Positions 16,422-26,084 of a DNA stretch of 45,735 nt are shown here, piece by piece (the stretch's first letter is position 1; each line of letters opens with the position of its first letter). Source of the DNA: JACDAN01 sp963802375 (GTDB lineage: Bacteria > Actinomycetota > Thermoleophilia > Gaiellales > Gaiellaceae); assembly GCA_963802375.1 (NCBI GenBank), contig CAWDIJ010000002.1, forward strand, positions 1 to 45,735. The letters are read 5' to 3'. The notes under the pieces are model-generated. The model was given only the letters and a program-made list of their open reading frames with translations, was not told where the DNA came from and made no database searches. The translations under genes were made by a program, and so were the position numbers.

Positions 16422-17467
16422 TCGGCGTGGATGCGCGTGGTCGCCTCGCGCAGGCGGCCACCTTCGCGCCCGGCCCGGACGGCCATGATCTCGGCCAGAA
16501 TCGAGATCGCCGTCTCCGCCGGTGTCTGCGCGCCGACGTCGAGGCCGCACGGGCCCGAGACCCGGTCGAGCGCGGCCTCGTCGACTCCCGCTTCGAGTAG
16601 GCGCTCGCGGCGACGCTCCTGGTTTCTCCGCGAGCCGAGCGCTCCGATGTAGAAGGCGTCCGTTTCGAGGGCGCCGGTGATCATCGGGACGTCGAACTTG
16701 TCGTCGTGGGTCAGGATGACGATCGCAGTCGCGTGGTCCGGCTGCACCTGGGCGATCGTCTCTTCCGGCCACGCGACGATGATCTCCGCGGCGCTCGGCA
16801 GCCGCTCCGACGTTGCGAAGCGGGCTCGCGCGTCGGCGACGATCGGCCGCCAACCGATCTCCTGCGCCGCGCGGCACAACGCCTCCGCGGTGTCGACGGC
16901 GCCGTAGACCAGGAGTCGCGGAGGCGGCCCATAGACGTCCGCGAAGACCTCGCGGCCGCCGATCTCGTGGACGCCGCTCCGTCCCCTGCGGATGAGTTCG
17001 GACGCCTGCTCCGCGAGCTCCTCGGGCGCCTCGCCGACACGATCGCCGTCCTCCGTAACGAGCAGCTCGGCGCCCAGGTCGTCGCCCGAGAGGACCGTCA
17101 GTACGACGGCGCGCTCGCCGCGCTCGACGACGTCCAGCAGCCGCTCGACGAGCGGACCGCGCGCTTCCTCCACGAAGACGTCGATCTCACCGCCGCAAGG
17201 CAGTCCGACGCTGAGCGCCAGGTCGTCCGAGATCCCGTACGTCAGGAGCCGGGGAGGAGCGCCGGCGAGCACTTCCTGCGCGTACTCGTACACCTCGTTC
17301 TCGACGCACCCACCGGAGACCGAGCCGGCAAGCTCGCCCTGCGCGGAGATGCCGAGCTTGGCGCCGACCGGTCGCGGGGCCGAGCGCCGGGTCGCGACGA
17401 CGGTCGCGAGCGCGACACGGTCGCCGCGCCCGAGCCAGCGGTGGACGTCGTCCCGGATCTCGCGCAC
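16415..17467 (-). CDS. XdhC/CoxI-family molybdenum cofactor maturation protein
   Basis: Full-length 350-residue XdhC. The N-terminal domain shows RVALATVVATRRSAPRPVGAKL and SVSGGCVENEVYE, with the conserved Gly-Gly-Cys, followed by GLPCGGEIDVFVE. The C-terminal Rossmann domain has LLVYGAVDTAEALC (a degenerate GxGxxG), a middle strand with HDDKFDVP, then YIGALGSRRNQERR and GLDVGAQTPAETAISILAEI. Homologues insert sulfurated Mo cofactor into xanthine or CO dehydrogenases, and CoxI and CoxF of known cox clusters belong here. It is transcribed divergently from the CO dehydrogenase operon. A TAGGAT box ends only 6 bases before the GTG start, so the mRNA may be leaderless. Confidence 0.9.
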   Translation of the reverse strand: MREIRDDVHRWLGRGDRVALATVVATRRSAPRPVGAKLGISAQGELAGSVSGGCVENEVYEYAQEVLAGAPPRLLTYGISDDLALSVGLPCGGEIDVFVEEARGPLVERLLDVVERGERAVVLTVLSGDDLGAELLVTEDGDRVGEAPEELAEQASELIRRGRSGVHEIGGREVFADVYGPPPRLLVYGAVDTAEALCRAAQEIGWRPIVADARARFATSERLPSAAEIIVAWPEETIAQVQPDHATAIVILTHDDKFDVPMITGALETDAFYIGALGSRRNQERRRERLLEAGVDEAALDRVSGPCGLDVGAQTPAETAISILAEIMAVRAGREGGRLREATTRIHAEV

Positions 17468-17502
17468 GCGGAAATCCTACGTTGAGGCCCGACGGTGGGC
17501 GC

Positions 17503-17530
17503 TTGTTCGGGATGCCGCAGGGACTAAAGT
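17503..17530 (+). promoter_or_regulatory. Predicted promoter of the CO dehydrogenase operon (leaderless)
   Basis: TTGTTC (17503-17508) and TAAAGT (17525-17530) are separated by 16 bases. The GTG of the first membrane-protein gene lies at 17538, 7 bases after the -10 box, where transcription would begin, and no Shine-Dalgarno precedes it. This is the only plausible promoter seen for the genes from 17538 to 26080. Confidence 0.5.
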
Positions 17531-17537
17531 GGCACCC

Positions 17538-17789
17538 GTGATTGCGTCGACCGGGTGGCAGGTCGGGCTCGCGATCGGCATTGCGGTCGTCGCGGTCGCT
17601 GCGGTGATCGTGATCACGATCGTCCTCCTGGCGATGAAGATCGCGAAGCAGGCGAAGACGGCTGAGGAGGCGGTCGAGGTCGTGCGGCAGCAGACGGCCG
17701 AGCTCGGCGGCATCGCGAGGATCAACGACTCGGGCGTCAGGATCCTGCACGCCGCGCGGTCCCTGCGGAAGGTGGCGGTCGGGAAGTGA
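17538..17789 (+). CDS. Small single-span membrane protein 1 of the cox operon
   Basis: An 83-residue protein of unknown function. One hydrophobic helix covers about residues 9-34, followed by a basic stretch (MKIAKQAKTAEEA) and a predicted amphipathic cytoplasmic helix (EEAVEVVRQQTAELGG). The positive-inside rule puts the C-terminus in the cytoplasm. The start GTG at 17538 sits just behind a -10 box and fits a leaderless mRNA. The stop overlaps the next start (GTGA). It is the first of five consecutive genes with the same plan, all upstream of coxM. I do not recognise a family; the layout resembles short DUF948-like membrane-anchored helices. Confidence 0.7.
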   Translation: MIASTGWQVGLAIGIAVVAVAAVIVITIVLLAMKIAKQAKTAEEAVEVVRQQTAELGGIARINDSGVRILHAARSLRKVAVGK

Positions 17790-18070
17790 CCCTCGCGCTG
17801 ACCTCGAACGGGTACTGGGTGGTCGCGCTCGGCCTGGGAGCGGCCGCCGCGGTCGTCGTCGCGATCCTCCTGGCGGTGCTTCTCCAGGCCGTCGGAAGCA
17901 TCGAGAAGTCCGTCGACGGCCTGCTCGAGATCGCCGGCAAGGTCGCCGCCAACACCTCGAACATCCCGCAGCTGGAGGCGACGGCGCCGGTGCTGGCGCA
18001 GATCGTCGACGAAGCGGTGATCCAGGACGGCTACATGAACGCACTCACGGACGGGTACGACGCCGCATGA
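17786..18070 (+). CDS. Small single-span membrane protein 2 of the cox operon
   Basis: A 94-residue protein starting at GTG 17786 and overlapping its neighbours by 4 bases on both sides. A transmembrane helix spans about residues 11-33 (rich in Ala and Val), then a cytoplasmic helical part (SIEKSVDGLLEIAGKVAAN) and a C-terminal segment with LEATAPVLAQIVDEAV. No cysteine, histidine cluster or enzymatic motif is present. Position between two similar genes and strict coupling to the CO dehydrogenase genes suggest a structural or anchoring subunit; this is inferred from context only. Confidence 0.7.
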   Translation: MTLALTSNGYWVVALGLGAAAAVVVAILLAVLLQAVGSIEKSVDGLLEIAGKVAANTSNIPQLEATAPVLAQIVDEAVIQDGYMNALTDGYDAA

Positions 18071-18345
18071 GCGACCGGGACCTCCTGATCCTCCTGACCG
18101 TGGTGCTGGTGGTCGTCGTCGTGCTCGTGCTGGCCGCCGCGCTGATCCTCGTCCGCATGAGGCTGACGAGAATCTCCGAGGGGCTCGCGACGCTGGCCTC
18201 CGCCCTCCAGGGCGTCGAGTCGGAGCACCTGCGGCCGCTCGAGCCCGCGGTCAGGGCGATCAACGCGCAGTTCGACGTCGTCCTCGGCGCGTTGCCGGGG
18301 ATCGCGAGCAAGGCGGCGATGGTCGCCGAGCGGAGGCCGCGATGA
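18067..18345 (+). CDS. Small single-span membrane protein 3 of the cox operon
   Basis: A 92-residue protein, ATG at 18067 (ATGA overlap). It has a very hydrophobic Leu/Val helix at about residues 6-29, a basic boundary (RMRLTR), then helix ISEGLATLASALQG and a stretch AVRAINAQFDVVLGAL. The AIN-x-Q-x-D segment and the following spacing to Lys-Ala recur in membrane protein 5 (AINEQLDAGVDLLEG), evidence that these genes are paralogues from tandem duplication. Function is unknown. C-terminus is predicted cytoplasmic. Confidence 0.7.
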   Translation: MSDRDLLILLTVVLVVVVVLVLAAALILVRMRLTRISEGLATLASALQGVESEHLRPLEPAVRAINAQFDVVLGALPGIASKAAMVAERRPR

Positions 18346-18596
18346 GCCTGTGGGTCGCGAACGTCGCGCTCTTCGCCGTGTTCCTGGTCGTCGTGTACCT
18401 GCTCCACGGCGTGCTCTCCGCCGCCAGGAGCATCGTCCCGAGCGTGCAGCAGATCGCGGAGTCGGCGGCCGCGGGATCGAAGGACCTCGACGCCGCCGCG
18501 CTGCTACTGACCACGCAGGACCAGGTGGAGAAAACGGTCGCTGGCGTCGCGAACTACGGCGGCTCCCTCGACGTGATCCTCGACGACGCGAAATAA
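18342..18596 (+). CDS. Small single-span membrane protein 4 of the cox operon
   Basis: An 84-residue protein, ATG at 18342 (ATGA overlap with the previous gene). A hydrophobic helix spans about residues 4-26, followed by a helical region with IVPSVQQIAESAAAGSKDL and a C-terminal VAGVANYGGSLDVILDD. The stop is TAA at 18594-18596, three bases before the next ATG. As with its neighbours there is no recognised domain. Each of these proteins has the form short N-terminus, one membrane helix, 50-60 residue amphipathic cytoplasmic part, as expected of a hetero-oligomeric membrane scaffold. Confidence 0.7.
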   Translation: MSLWVANVALFAVFLVVVYLLHGVLSAARSIVPSVQQIAESAAAGSKDLDAAALLLTTQDQVEKTVAGVANYGGSLDVILDDAK

Positions 18597-18599
18597 GCG

Positions 18600-19514
18600 A
18601 TGGAATCGGCAGCCATAGTCACGATCGTCGCCGTCGGACTGATCGTCGCCGCCCTCGTCGTCTACCTCGTCTCGGTGATCGTGCAGCTCCGGAAGATCAC
18701 CGCCGGCCTGGACGAGGTGATCGTGAGCGTCGGCGAGATCGTCGAGAAGAGCGCGCCCGTCAACGGCGTCGTGACGGCGATCAACGAGCAGCTCGACGCC
18801 GGTGTCGACCTGCTCGAAGGCCTGCTGGTCAAGAAAGCCGGAATCGTCGACGCGGTCGGCCTGGTCGAGGGCCTCTACGCCGGATCGGCCGCCGCCGGGT
18901 TCAGGAGCTTCCCGGAGAGCACCACGGTCGAGGCGCCGCGCATCGGCGAGGTCTACACCCAGGGCACGCTCACCCTGGCGCGGCTCGGCCGCGAGGCGCC
19001 GATTGCGGTCGGGAACCCTGCCGGCCCCGCGCTCAGGGACGTCGAGCGCGGAAGCCTCGCCGCTCGGCTGCTGTATCCCGAGATCCGCCAGTCGAGGCCG
19101 GAGTCGCTGCCCAGATCGCCGGTGATCGGCACCGATGCGCCCGTCCAGTACCCGCCGAGCGAGCAGCGCGGCGGGACGACCCCGGACGAGGCGGAGATCC
19201 GCGAGAAGGGCCCGTGGTCCGAGGTCGCCGCCGAGGGCATCGTGCCCGCCGAGGCCGGAGGATCGGACGCGCCGCGCGAGATGCTGGCGGAGGATCCGCA
19301 GCTCGAGAGCGCCGTCCTGGGAGAGACGACCGCATCCGACGAGCCTGCGACCGAGAGCGGCATCGACCCGAGCGGCGGCGACGAAGCCGACGCGATTGCC
19401 GACGGGGGTCCCGAGCTCCCACAGGGAGCCGAGCCCGACCTGAAGGACGCAGCAGCGGCGCGCCGCCAGGTCGATGCCGAGTCGGCCGACTCCAAAGACG
19501 GCTCCGACACGTAA
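18600..19514 (+). CDS. Single-span membrane protein 5 of the cox operon, with long acidic tail
   Basis: A 304-residue protein. The first 110 residues follow the plan of the four preceding genes: a membrane helix at about 5-27, a basic boundary (QLRK), a helix ITAGLDEVIVSVGEIVEKS, and AINEQLDAGVDLLEG shared with protein 3. A globular-looking middle (about 100-165) contains FPESTTVEAPRIGEVYTQG. The last 130 residues are rich in Glu, Asp, Pro, Ser and Gly and look disordered. An acidic, flexible cytoplasmic tail on a membrane anchor would suit recruitment of a soluble partner such as CO dehydrogenase. It ends 11 bases before the coxM start. No known family recognised. Confidence 0.7.
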   Translation: MESAAIVTIVAVGLIVAALVVYLVSVIVQLRKITAGLDEVIVSVGEIVEKSAPVNGVVTAINEQLDAGVDLLEGLLVKKAGIVDAVGLVEGLYAGSAAAGFRSFPESTTVEAPRIGEVYTQGTLTLARLGREAPIAVGNPAGPALRDVERGSLAARLLYPEIRQSRPESLPRSPVIGTDAPVQYPPSEQRGGTTPDEAEIREKGPWSEVAAEGIVPAEAGGSDAPREMLAEDPQLESAVLGETTASDEPATESGIDPSGGDEADAIADGGPELPQGAEPDLKDAAAARRQVDAESADSKDGSDT

Positions 19515-19525
19515 GGACAGGAGAG

Positions 19526-20401
19526 ATGCAGACACCTGCGGCATTCGAGTACGAGCGCGCCACCAGCGTCGAGGGCGCGATCGCATCGCTTCAGCGGCAC
19601 GGCTCCGGTGCGCGGATCATCGCCGGCGGCCACAGCCTGCTTCCCATGATGAAGCTGCGGCTCGCGAACCCCGAGCACCTGATCGACATCAACGACCTCA
19701 CCGAGCTCTCGTACATCCGCGAGGAAGACGGCGAGATCCGGATCGGGGCGCTGACACGCCACGTGGACCTGTTGAAGTCGGACCTGCTCGCCGAGCACCT
19801 GCCGTTGTTCCGCGACGCCGAGAACGTGATCGCCGACCCGGTCGTCCGCAACCGCGGGACGATCGGCGGCTCGCTGTGCCAGGCGGATGCGGCCGAGGAC
19901 CTCTCGGCGGTCTGCACGGCGGTCAAGGCGAGGACCGTGATCCGCGGCCTCGACGGTGAGCGGGTCGTCGGGATGGAGGACTTCCACGTCGGCCCGTTCA
20001 TGACCGCCGTGGGCGACGGCGAGCTGCTGACCGAGGTGCGGATTCCGCTCCGCCCGGGCGGCAGCAGCGCGCACGAGAAGGTCGAGCGTCGCGCCGGCGA
20101 CTGGGCGATCGCGGCTGCGTCGGCGGCCGTCTGGATCGACGGCGGCACGATCGTCGCGGCCGGGGTCGCACTCAGCGCGGTCGGCCTGACCACGGTCCAC
20201 CTGTCGCGGGCGGAGGACCTGCTTCGGGGCAAAGGCCCGTCGGAGGGCCTGTTCGAGCAGGCGGGCCAGATTGCCTCCGAGGACTGCTCGCCAACCGCAG
20301 ACGGCCGGGGGCCGGTCGACTACAAGCGTCACCTCGCCGGCGTCCTGACGACACGCGCCCTGCGCCGCGCCACGGCACGGGCCCTGCACCAGGAGGTCTG
20401 A
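19526..20401 (+). CDS. coxM: Aerobic CO dehydrogenase, medium (FAD) subunit
   Basis: The 291-residue flavoprotein subunit of molybdenum CO dehydrogenase, which passes electrons from the iron-sulfur subunit to the quinone pool. The two FAD-binding motifs are at the expected places: AGGHSLLP at residues 33-40 and TIGGSL from 112. The rest aligns with FAD_binding_5 and CO_deh_flav_C folds. ATG at 19526 is preceded by a good ribosome site (AGGAGAG) and gives the standard length. Gene order M-S-L matches characterised cox operons. Any longer reading through the upstream membrane-protein genes is spurious. Confidence 0.95.
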   Translation: MQTPAAFEYERATSVEGAIASLQRHGSGARIIAGGHSLLPMMKLRLANPEHLIDINDLTELSYIREEDGEIRIGALTRHVDLLKSDLLAEHLPLFRDAENVIADPVVRNRGTIGGSLCQADAAEDLSAVCTAVKARTVIRGLDGERVVGMEDFHVGPFMTAVGDGELLTEVRIPLRPGGSSAHEKVERRAGDWAIAAASAAVWIDGGTIVAAGVALSAVGLTTVHLSRAEDLLRGKGPSEGLFEQAGQIASEDCSPTADGRGPVDYKRHLAGVLTTRALRRATARALHQEV

Positions 20402-20403
20402 CG

Positions 20404-20883
20404 ATGAACGTCTCGATCACGGTCAACGGCCGGCAGATCTCCCGCGAGATCGAGCCCCGGCAGCTCCTCGTCCACTTCATCCGCGAGACGCCCGGCCTGA
20501 CCGGTACCCACTGGGGCTGCGACACCTCCAATTGCGGCGCCTGCGTGGTCCAGATGGACGGCGAGCCGGTGAAGTCCTGCACGATCCTGGCGGCGATGTG
20601 CGAGGGGCACGAGATCCGCACGGTCGAGGCGCTGGAGGTCGACGGGCAGCTGGACCCGATCCAGATGGGCTTCCACGAGACGCACGCTCTCCAGTGCGGC
20701 TTCTGCACGCCGGGCATGCTGATGACGGCCCGCGCCTTGCTGGACGAGAACCCGAATCCCACCGAGCAGGAGATCCGCACCGCGATCTCGGGCGGAATCT
20801 GCCGCTGTACGGGCTACAAGAACATCGTCAGCGCCATCCGCTGGGCTGCCGAGCACGAAGCAACCGCGAAACAGGGGGTCTGA
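20404..20883 (+). CDS. coxS: Aerobic CO dehydrogenase, small (2x[2Fe-2S]) subunit
   Basis: The 159-residue iron-sulfur subunit. The N-terminal plant-ferredoxin-type cluster is held by Cys39, Cys44, Cys47 and Cys59 (GCDTSNCGAC and SC). The C-terminal cluster near the molybdenum site is held by Cys98, Cys101, Cys133 and Cys135 (QCGFCTPGM, CRCTGY). All eight ligands are present, so the electron path from Mo to FAD is intact. It starts two bases after coxM and ends two bases before coxL. Length is typical. Confidence 0.96.
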   Translation: MNVSITVNGRQISREIEPRQLLVHFIRETPGLTGTHWGCDTSNCGACVVQMDGEPVKSCTILAAMCEGHEIRTVEALEVDGQLDPIQMGFHETHALQCGFCTPGMLMTARALLDENPNPTEQEIRTAISGGICRCTGYKNIVSAIRWAAEHEATAKQGV

Positions 20884-20885
20884 GC

Positions 20886-23266
<2,381 letters not shown>

Positions 23267-23270
<4 letters not shown>

Positions 23271-24184
23271 CCAGGGTCACGGGCGAGGCGGCAGGCGAGA
23301 TCCGCCAGCTCGTACCCGACATCGAGACGCTCGCCCGGCGTCTCGCCGACACCGACTATCTCGCCGACGAGGGCCTGGCGACCTCGATGTTCCTGAGCCT
23401 GCGCCTGCCGCAGCCCCTGCTGCTCGAGGGCGAGGCGGGCGTGGGGAAGACCGAGGCCGCGAAGTCACTTGCGACCGTGCTGGACACGCCGCTCGTGCGG
23501 CTGCAGTGCTACGAAGGCATCGACGTCGCTGAGGCGCTGTACGAGTGGAACTACCCGCGGCAGCTCCTCAGCATCCGGCTCGCCGACGCCGGCGGCACGA
23601 AGCTCGGCGAGGAGGAGCTGTTCGGCCCCGACTACCTGATCCGCCGACCGCTCCTCCGCGCGCTCGAGCACCCCGGCCCGCGGCCGGCGGTCCTCTTGAT
23701 CGACGAGATCGACCGGGCCGACGACGACTTCGAGGCCTTCCTGCTCGAGCTGCTCGCGGACGCCAGCGTGACCATTCCGGAGATCGGCACGATCCGGGCC
23801 ACGCATCCGCCGGTCATCGTCCTGACCTCCAACCGGACGCGCGACCTGCACGACGCCGTCAAGCGGCGCTGCCTGTACCACTGGATCGCCTACCCGACGC
23901 CGGAGCGCGAGGTGGAGATCGTCCGCCGCCGCGTCAAGGGCTCGTCGGAGACGCTCGCCGTTCAGGTCGCGAACGCGGTCTCGCGGATGCGGGACAGCGA
24001 TGTCCAGAAGCCGCCGGGAATCGCCGAGTCGATCGACTGGCTCGCTGCCCTGAACCTGCTCGGCATCGAGCAGCTCGACGCTGCGGCCGTGGACCGCACG
24101 CTCGGGTCGGTACTGAAGTACAGCGAGGACCAGGAGGTGATCCGCGCGGCCGGCCTGGAGCAGCTCGTGGGTGGCGGTGACTGA
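23267..24184 (+). CDS. coxD: CoxD-type AAA+ ATPase, CO dehydrogenase maturation
   Basis: A 305-residue MoxR-like AAA+ ATPase: Walker A GEAGVGKT (residues 55-62), Walker B LLIDEID with Asp146/Glu147, sensor 1 VLTSNRTRDL and an arginine finger region (KRRCLYHW). In characterised systems CoxD works with CoxE to rebuild the Cu-S part of the [MoO2-S-Cu] site after the Mo cofactor is in place. The GTG at 23267 overlaps the coxL stop. Longer upstream readings run antisense-like through coxL and are rejected. Partner CoxE follows directly. Confidence 0.93.
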
Positions 24185-25451
24185 TTTCGGCGTCGAGACG
24201 ATCGAGCTCGACCTTCCGCCGCTCGTCGCGGCGCTGAGCAGGCGCCTGCGCGATGCCGGCGTGCCCGTCACGCCCGGCCGCTCGGTCGATTTCGCAGAGG
24301 CGCTCACGCTCGTGCGGCCGATCTCGCGCCGGCGGCTGTACTGGACGGCCCGCTCCGTGTTCGTCTCGGATCCCGCGCAGGTCGACGCGTTCGACGCCGT
24401 GTTCTTTTCCGTCTTCGACAGTCGAAAGGAGGCAAAGGACGAGGAGACCGTCGCGACGCGTCCCGACGATTGGCACACCTCGCCGCCGAGCACGCGCGAC
24501 GAGGATGACGAAGATCCGGCCGAGCTCGAGGTGCCGTCGCTGATCGCCAGCGACGAGGAGCTCTTGCGGAGCAAGAGCTTCGACGCGCTCGAGCCTCACG
24601 AGCTCGCGCAGCTCTATCGCCTGATGTCGCGACTGCAGCTGGCCGCTCCACCGCGGCGCAGGCGCCGCTACGAGAAGGGACGCCGCGGCGAGCACGTCGA
24701 CCTGCGCCGGACGCTGCGCGCGAGCCTGCGCACGGCGGGCGATCCGGTCCGGCTCGCGCGCCGGCATCGACGCGTGACCCGCCGGAGGCTGGTGATGCTC
24801 TGTGACATCTCCGGCTCGATGGAGCCCTACGCGCGGGCGTACCTGCAGTTCCTGACCTGCGCCGCCGGCAGCGGGCCGAACGCCGAGGCATTCGTGTTCG
24901 CGACGCGGCTGACCCGCCTGACTCGCGCGCTTGCTTCTCGCAATCCCGAGCGCGCGATCCAGCGCGCCGCGGAGACCGCGCCTGACTGGTCCAGCGGGAC
25001 CAGGATCGGAGACGCGCTGCGGGAGTTCAACAACCGGCACGGTCGCCGCGGCATGGCCCGCGGGGCCGTGATCGTGATCCTCTCCGACGGCTGGGAGCGC
25101 GGCGACTCGATGCTCGTCGGACGCGAGATGGAGCGCCTCTCGCGGCTGGCCCACCGGATCGTGTGGGTCAATCCACGCGTGAGCGCGGGTGACTTCTCGG
25201 TGCAGTCGGGAGGCATGAGAGCCGCCCTGCCGTACTGCGACGCACTCGTGAGCGGCCACAGCTTCGAGGCGCTCGACGAGGTCGCTGAGGCGATCGCCGC
25301 CGAGCTGTGGAGCATGCCGCCTCCGGCGCCGGAGCCTCGCGAGGACGAGTCCTGGGCCAGCGCCACGCCCGTTCCCGGCAGCTCGGTCGCGATGCCGAGC
25401 GGCTACGGGCCGAGCAGGGGCAAGACCACCCCGGGCTGGACAGGTGGCTGA
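24177..25451 (+). CDS. coxE: CoxE-type von Willebrand factor A protein, CO dehydrogenase maturation
   Basis: A protein of about 424 residues of the CoxE-like VWA family. The metal-ion-dependent adhesion site is Asp210-x-Ser212-x-Ser214 in CDISGSM, with a later Asp in ILSDGWERGD. The N-terminal half is helical and charged, including an arginine-rich stretch (PPRRRRRYEKGRRGEH). CoxE is thought to act with the CoxD ATPase on the CO dehydrogenase active site. Start: GTG at 24177 (GTGACTGA overlap with coxD) fits family N-termini; GTG at 24171 would add two residues. It overlaps the next small gene by 8 bases. Confidence 0.9.
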   Translation: MTDFGVETIELDLPPLVAALSRRLRDAGVPVTPGRSVDFAEALTLVRPISRRRLYWTARSVFVSDPAQVDAFDAVFFSVFDSRKEAKDEETVATRPDDWHTSPPSTRDEDDEDPAELEVPSLIASDEELLRSKSFDALEPHELAQLYRLMSRLQLAAPPRRRRRYEKGRRGEHVDLRRTLRASLRTAGDPVRLARRHRRVTRRRLVMLCDISGSMEPYARAYLQFLTCAAGSGPNAEAFVFATRLTRLTRALASRNPERAIQRAAETAPDWSSGTRIGDALREFNNRHGRRGMARGAVIVILSDGWERGDSMLVGREMERLSRLAHRIVWVNPRVSAGDFSVQSGGMRAALPYCDALVSGHSFEALDEVAEAIAAELWSMPPPAPEPREDESWASATPVPGSSVAMPSGYGPSRGKTTPGWTGG

Positions 25452-25626
25452 GCCCAAGATCTGCATCTATCCGGGCTGCGAGCGGCCCGCGGTGCCCCCG
25501 CACCCGCTGGGCGGGCCGCAGCCGGCCTTCTGCGACCTGGAAGAGCACAACGCGCTGACTGCCCACCAGGAGCGCCAGCGCCTGGCGAAGGATCCCGACC
25601 GAGGAGGCGATGAAAGCCGTGGCTGA
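25444..25626 (+). CDS. Cys/His microprotein, putative zinc knuckle
   Basis: A 60-residue protein (GTG at 25444) overlapping coxE by 8 bases and the next gene by 17 bases. Cys7, Cys12, Cys30 and His35 form a C-x4-C-x17-C-x4-H pattern (ICIYPGCERP, AFCDLEEHNA), which could bind one metal ion. The C-terminal third is charged and probably helical. I do not recognise a named family. Strict overlap on both sides argues that it is a real, translationally coupled part of the cox operon, possibly in metal delivery or as a partner of the following CoxL-segment protein. Confidence 0.6.
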   Translation: MAEPKICIYPGCERPAVPPHPLGGPQPAFCDLEEHNALTAHQERQRLAKDPDRGGDESRG

Positions 25627-26080
25627 CGAGGCCTACCGCGCAGTCTTTCTGCGTGTGCATCCGACCGGAAAGATGGTGCTGAGCCTGACGACCGAGCCCG
25701 ACGGGAAGGAGCCCGAGTACGCGCAGCTGGTCGCCGACGAGCTCGGCGTCCCGGCCCTGGACGTCAAGGTCGTTCCGGCGGACACCGACCGGTTCGGCAC
25801 AGGGCACGGGTTCAACACGAGCCCTGCGGATGGGACGTCGGCGGCGGTCGTCAGCGCCGCGGGGAAGATCCGCGACAAGGCGCAGCTGCTCGCGGGCATG
25901 GCGCTGGAAGCCTCTCCGGAGACCCTCACGTGGTCGAACGGGGCCTGGGTCGGCGCGGACGAAAACGATCCCAAGCAGGTGAAGACGATCGAGGATCTCG
26001 CGCTCTACGCGCACGGCACCGGCGCCCTGCCGCCAGGAGTCGAGGGCGGCCTCGACGCGCAGACCGTCTACCGAGACTAA
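25610..26080 (+). CDS. Free-standing CoxL-segment paralogue (non-catalytic)
   Basis: A 156-residue protein whose residues 17-156 align end to end with CoxL residues 495-634. Shared stretches include HP-x-GK, the VA-x-ELG-x-P helix, the D-x-DR turn, KIRDKAQ against KVRDKAR, the LEASP helix and the final VEGGLDAQ-x-x-Y. The cofactor-binding loop QTQGQGHETTFAQ of CoxL is replaced by TTEPDGKEPEYAQ, so it cannot hold the molybdenum cofactor in the usual way. The frame is open, with an ATG overlapping the previous gene, so it is not an obvious decay product. It could be an assembly factor or decoy for CoxL, or a remnant of a duplicated coxL. It is the last gene of the operon, ending 4 bases before the convergent SOD fusion. 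Confidence 0.75.
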   Translation: MKAVADEAYRAVFLRVHPTGKMVLSLTTEPDGKEPEYAQLVADELGVPALDVKVVPADTDRFGTGHGFNTSPADGTSAAVVSAAGKIRDKAQLLAGMALEASPETLTWSNGAWVGADENDPKQVKTIEDLALYAHGTGALPPGVEGGLDAQTVYRD

Positions 26081-26084
26081 GGAC

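Noticed and set aside
18953..20389. Long minus-strand open frame antisense to coxM and membrane protein 5
   Set aside because: Composition is arginine/aspartate-rich without motifs; it mirrors real plus-strand genes in GC-rich DNA.
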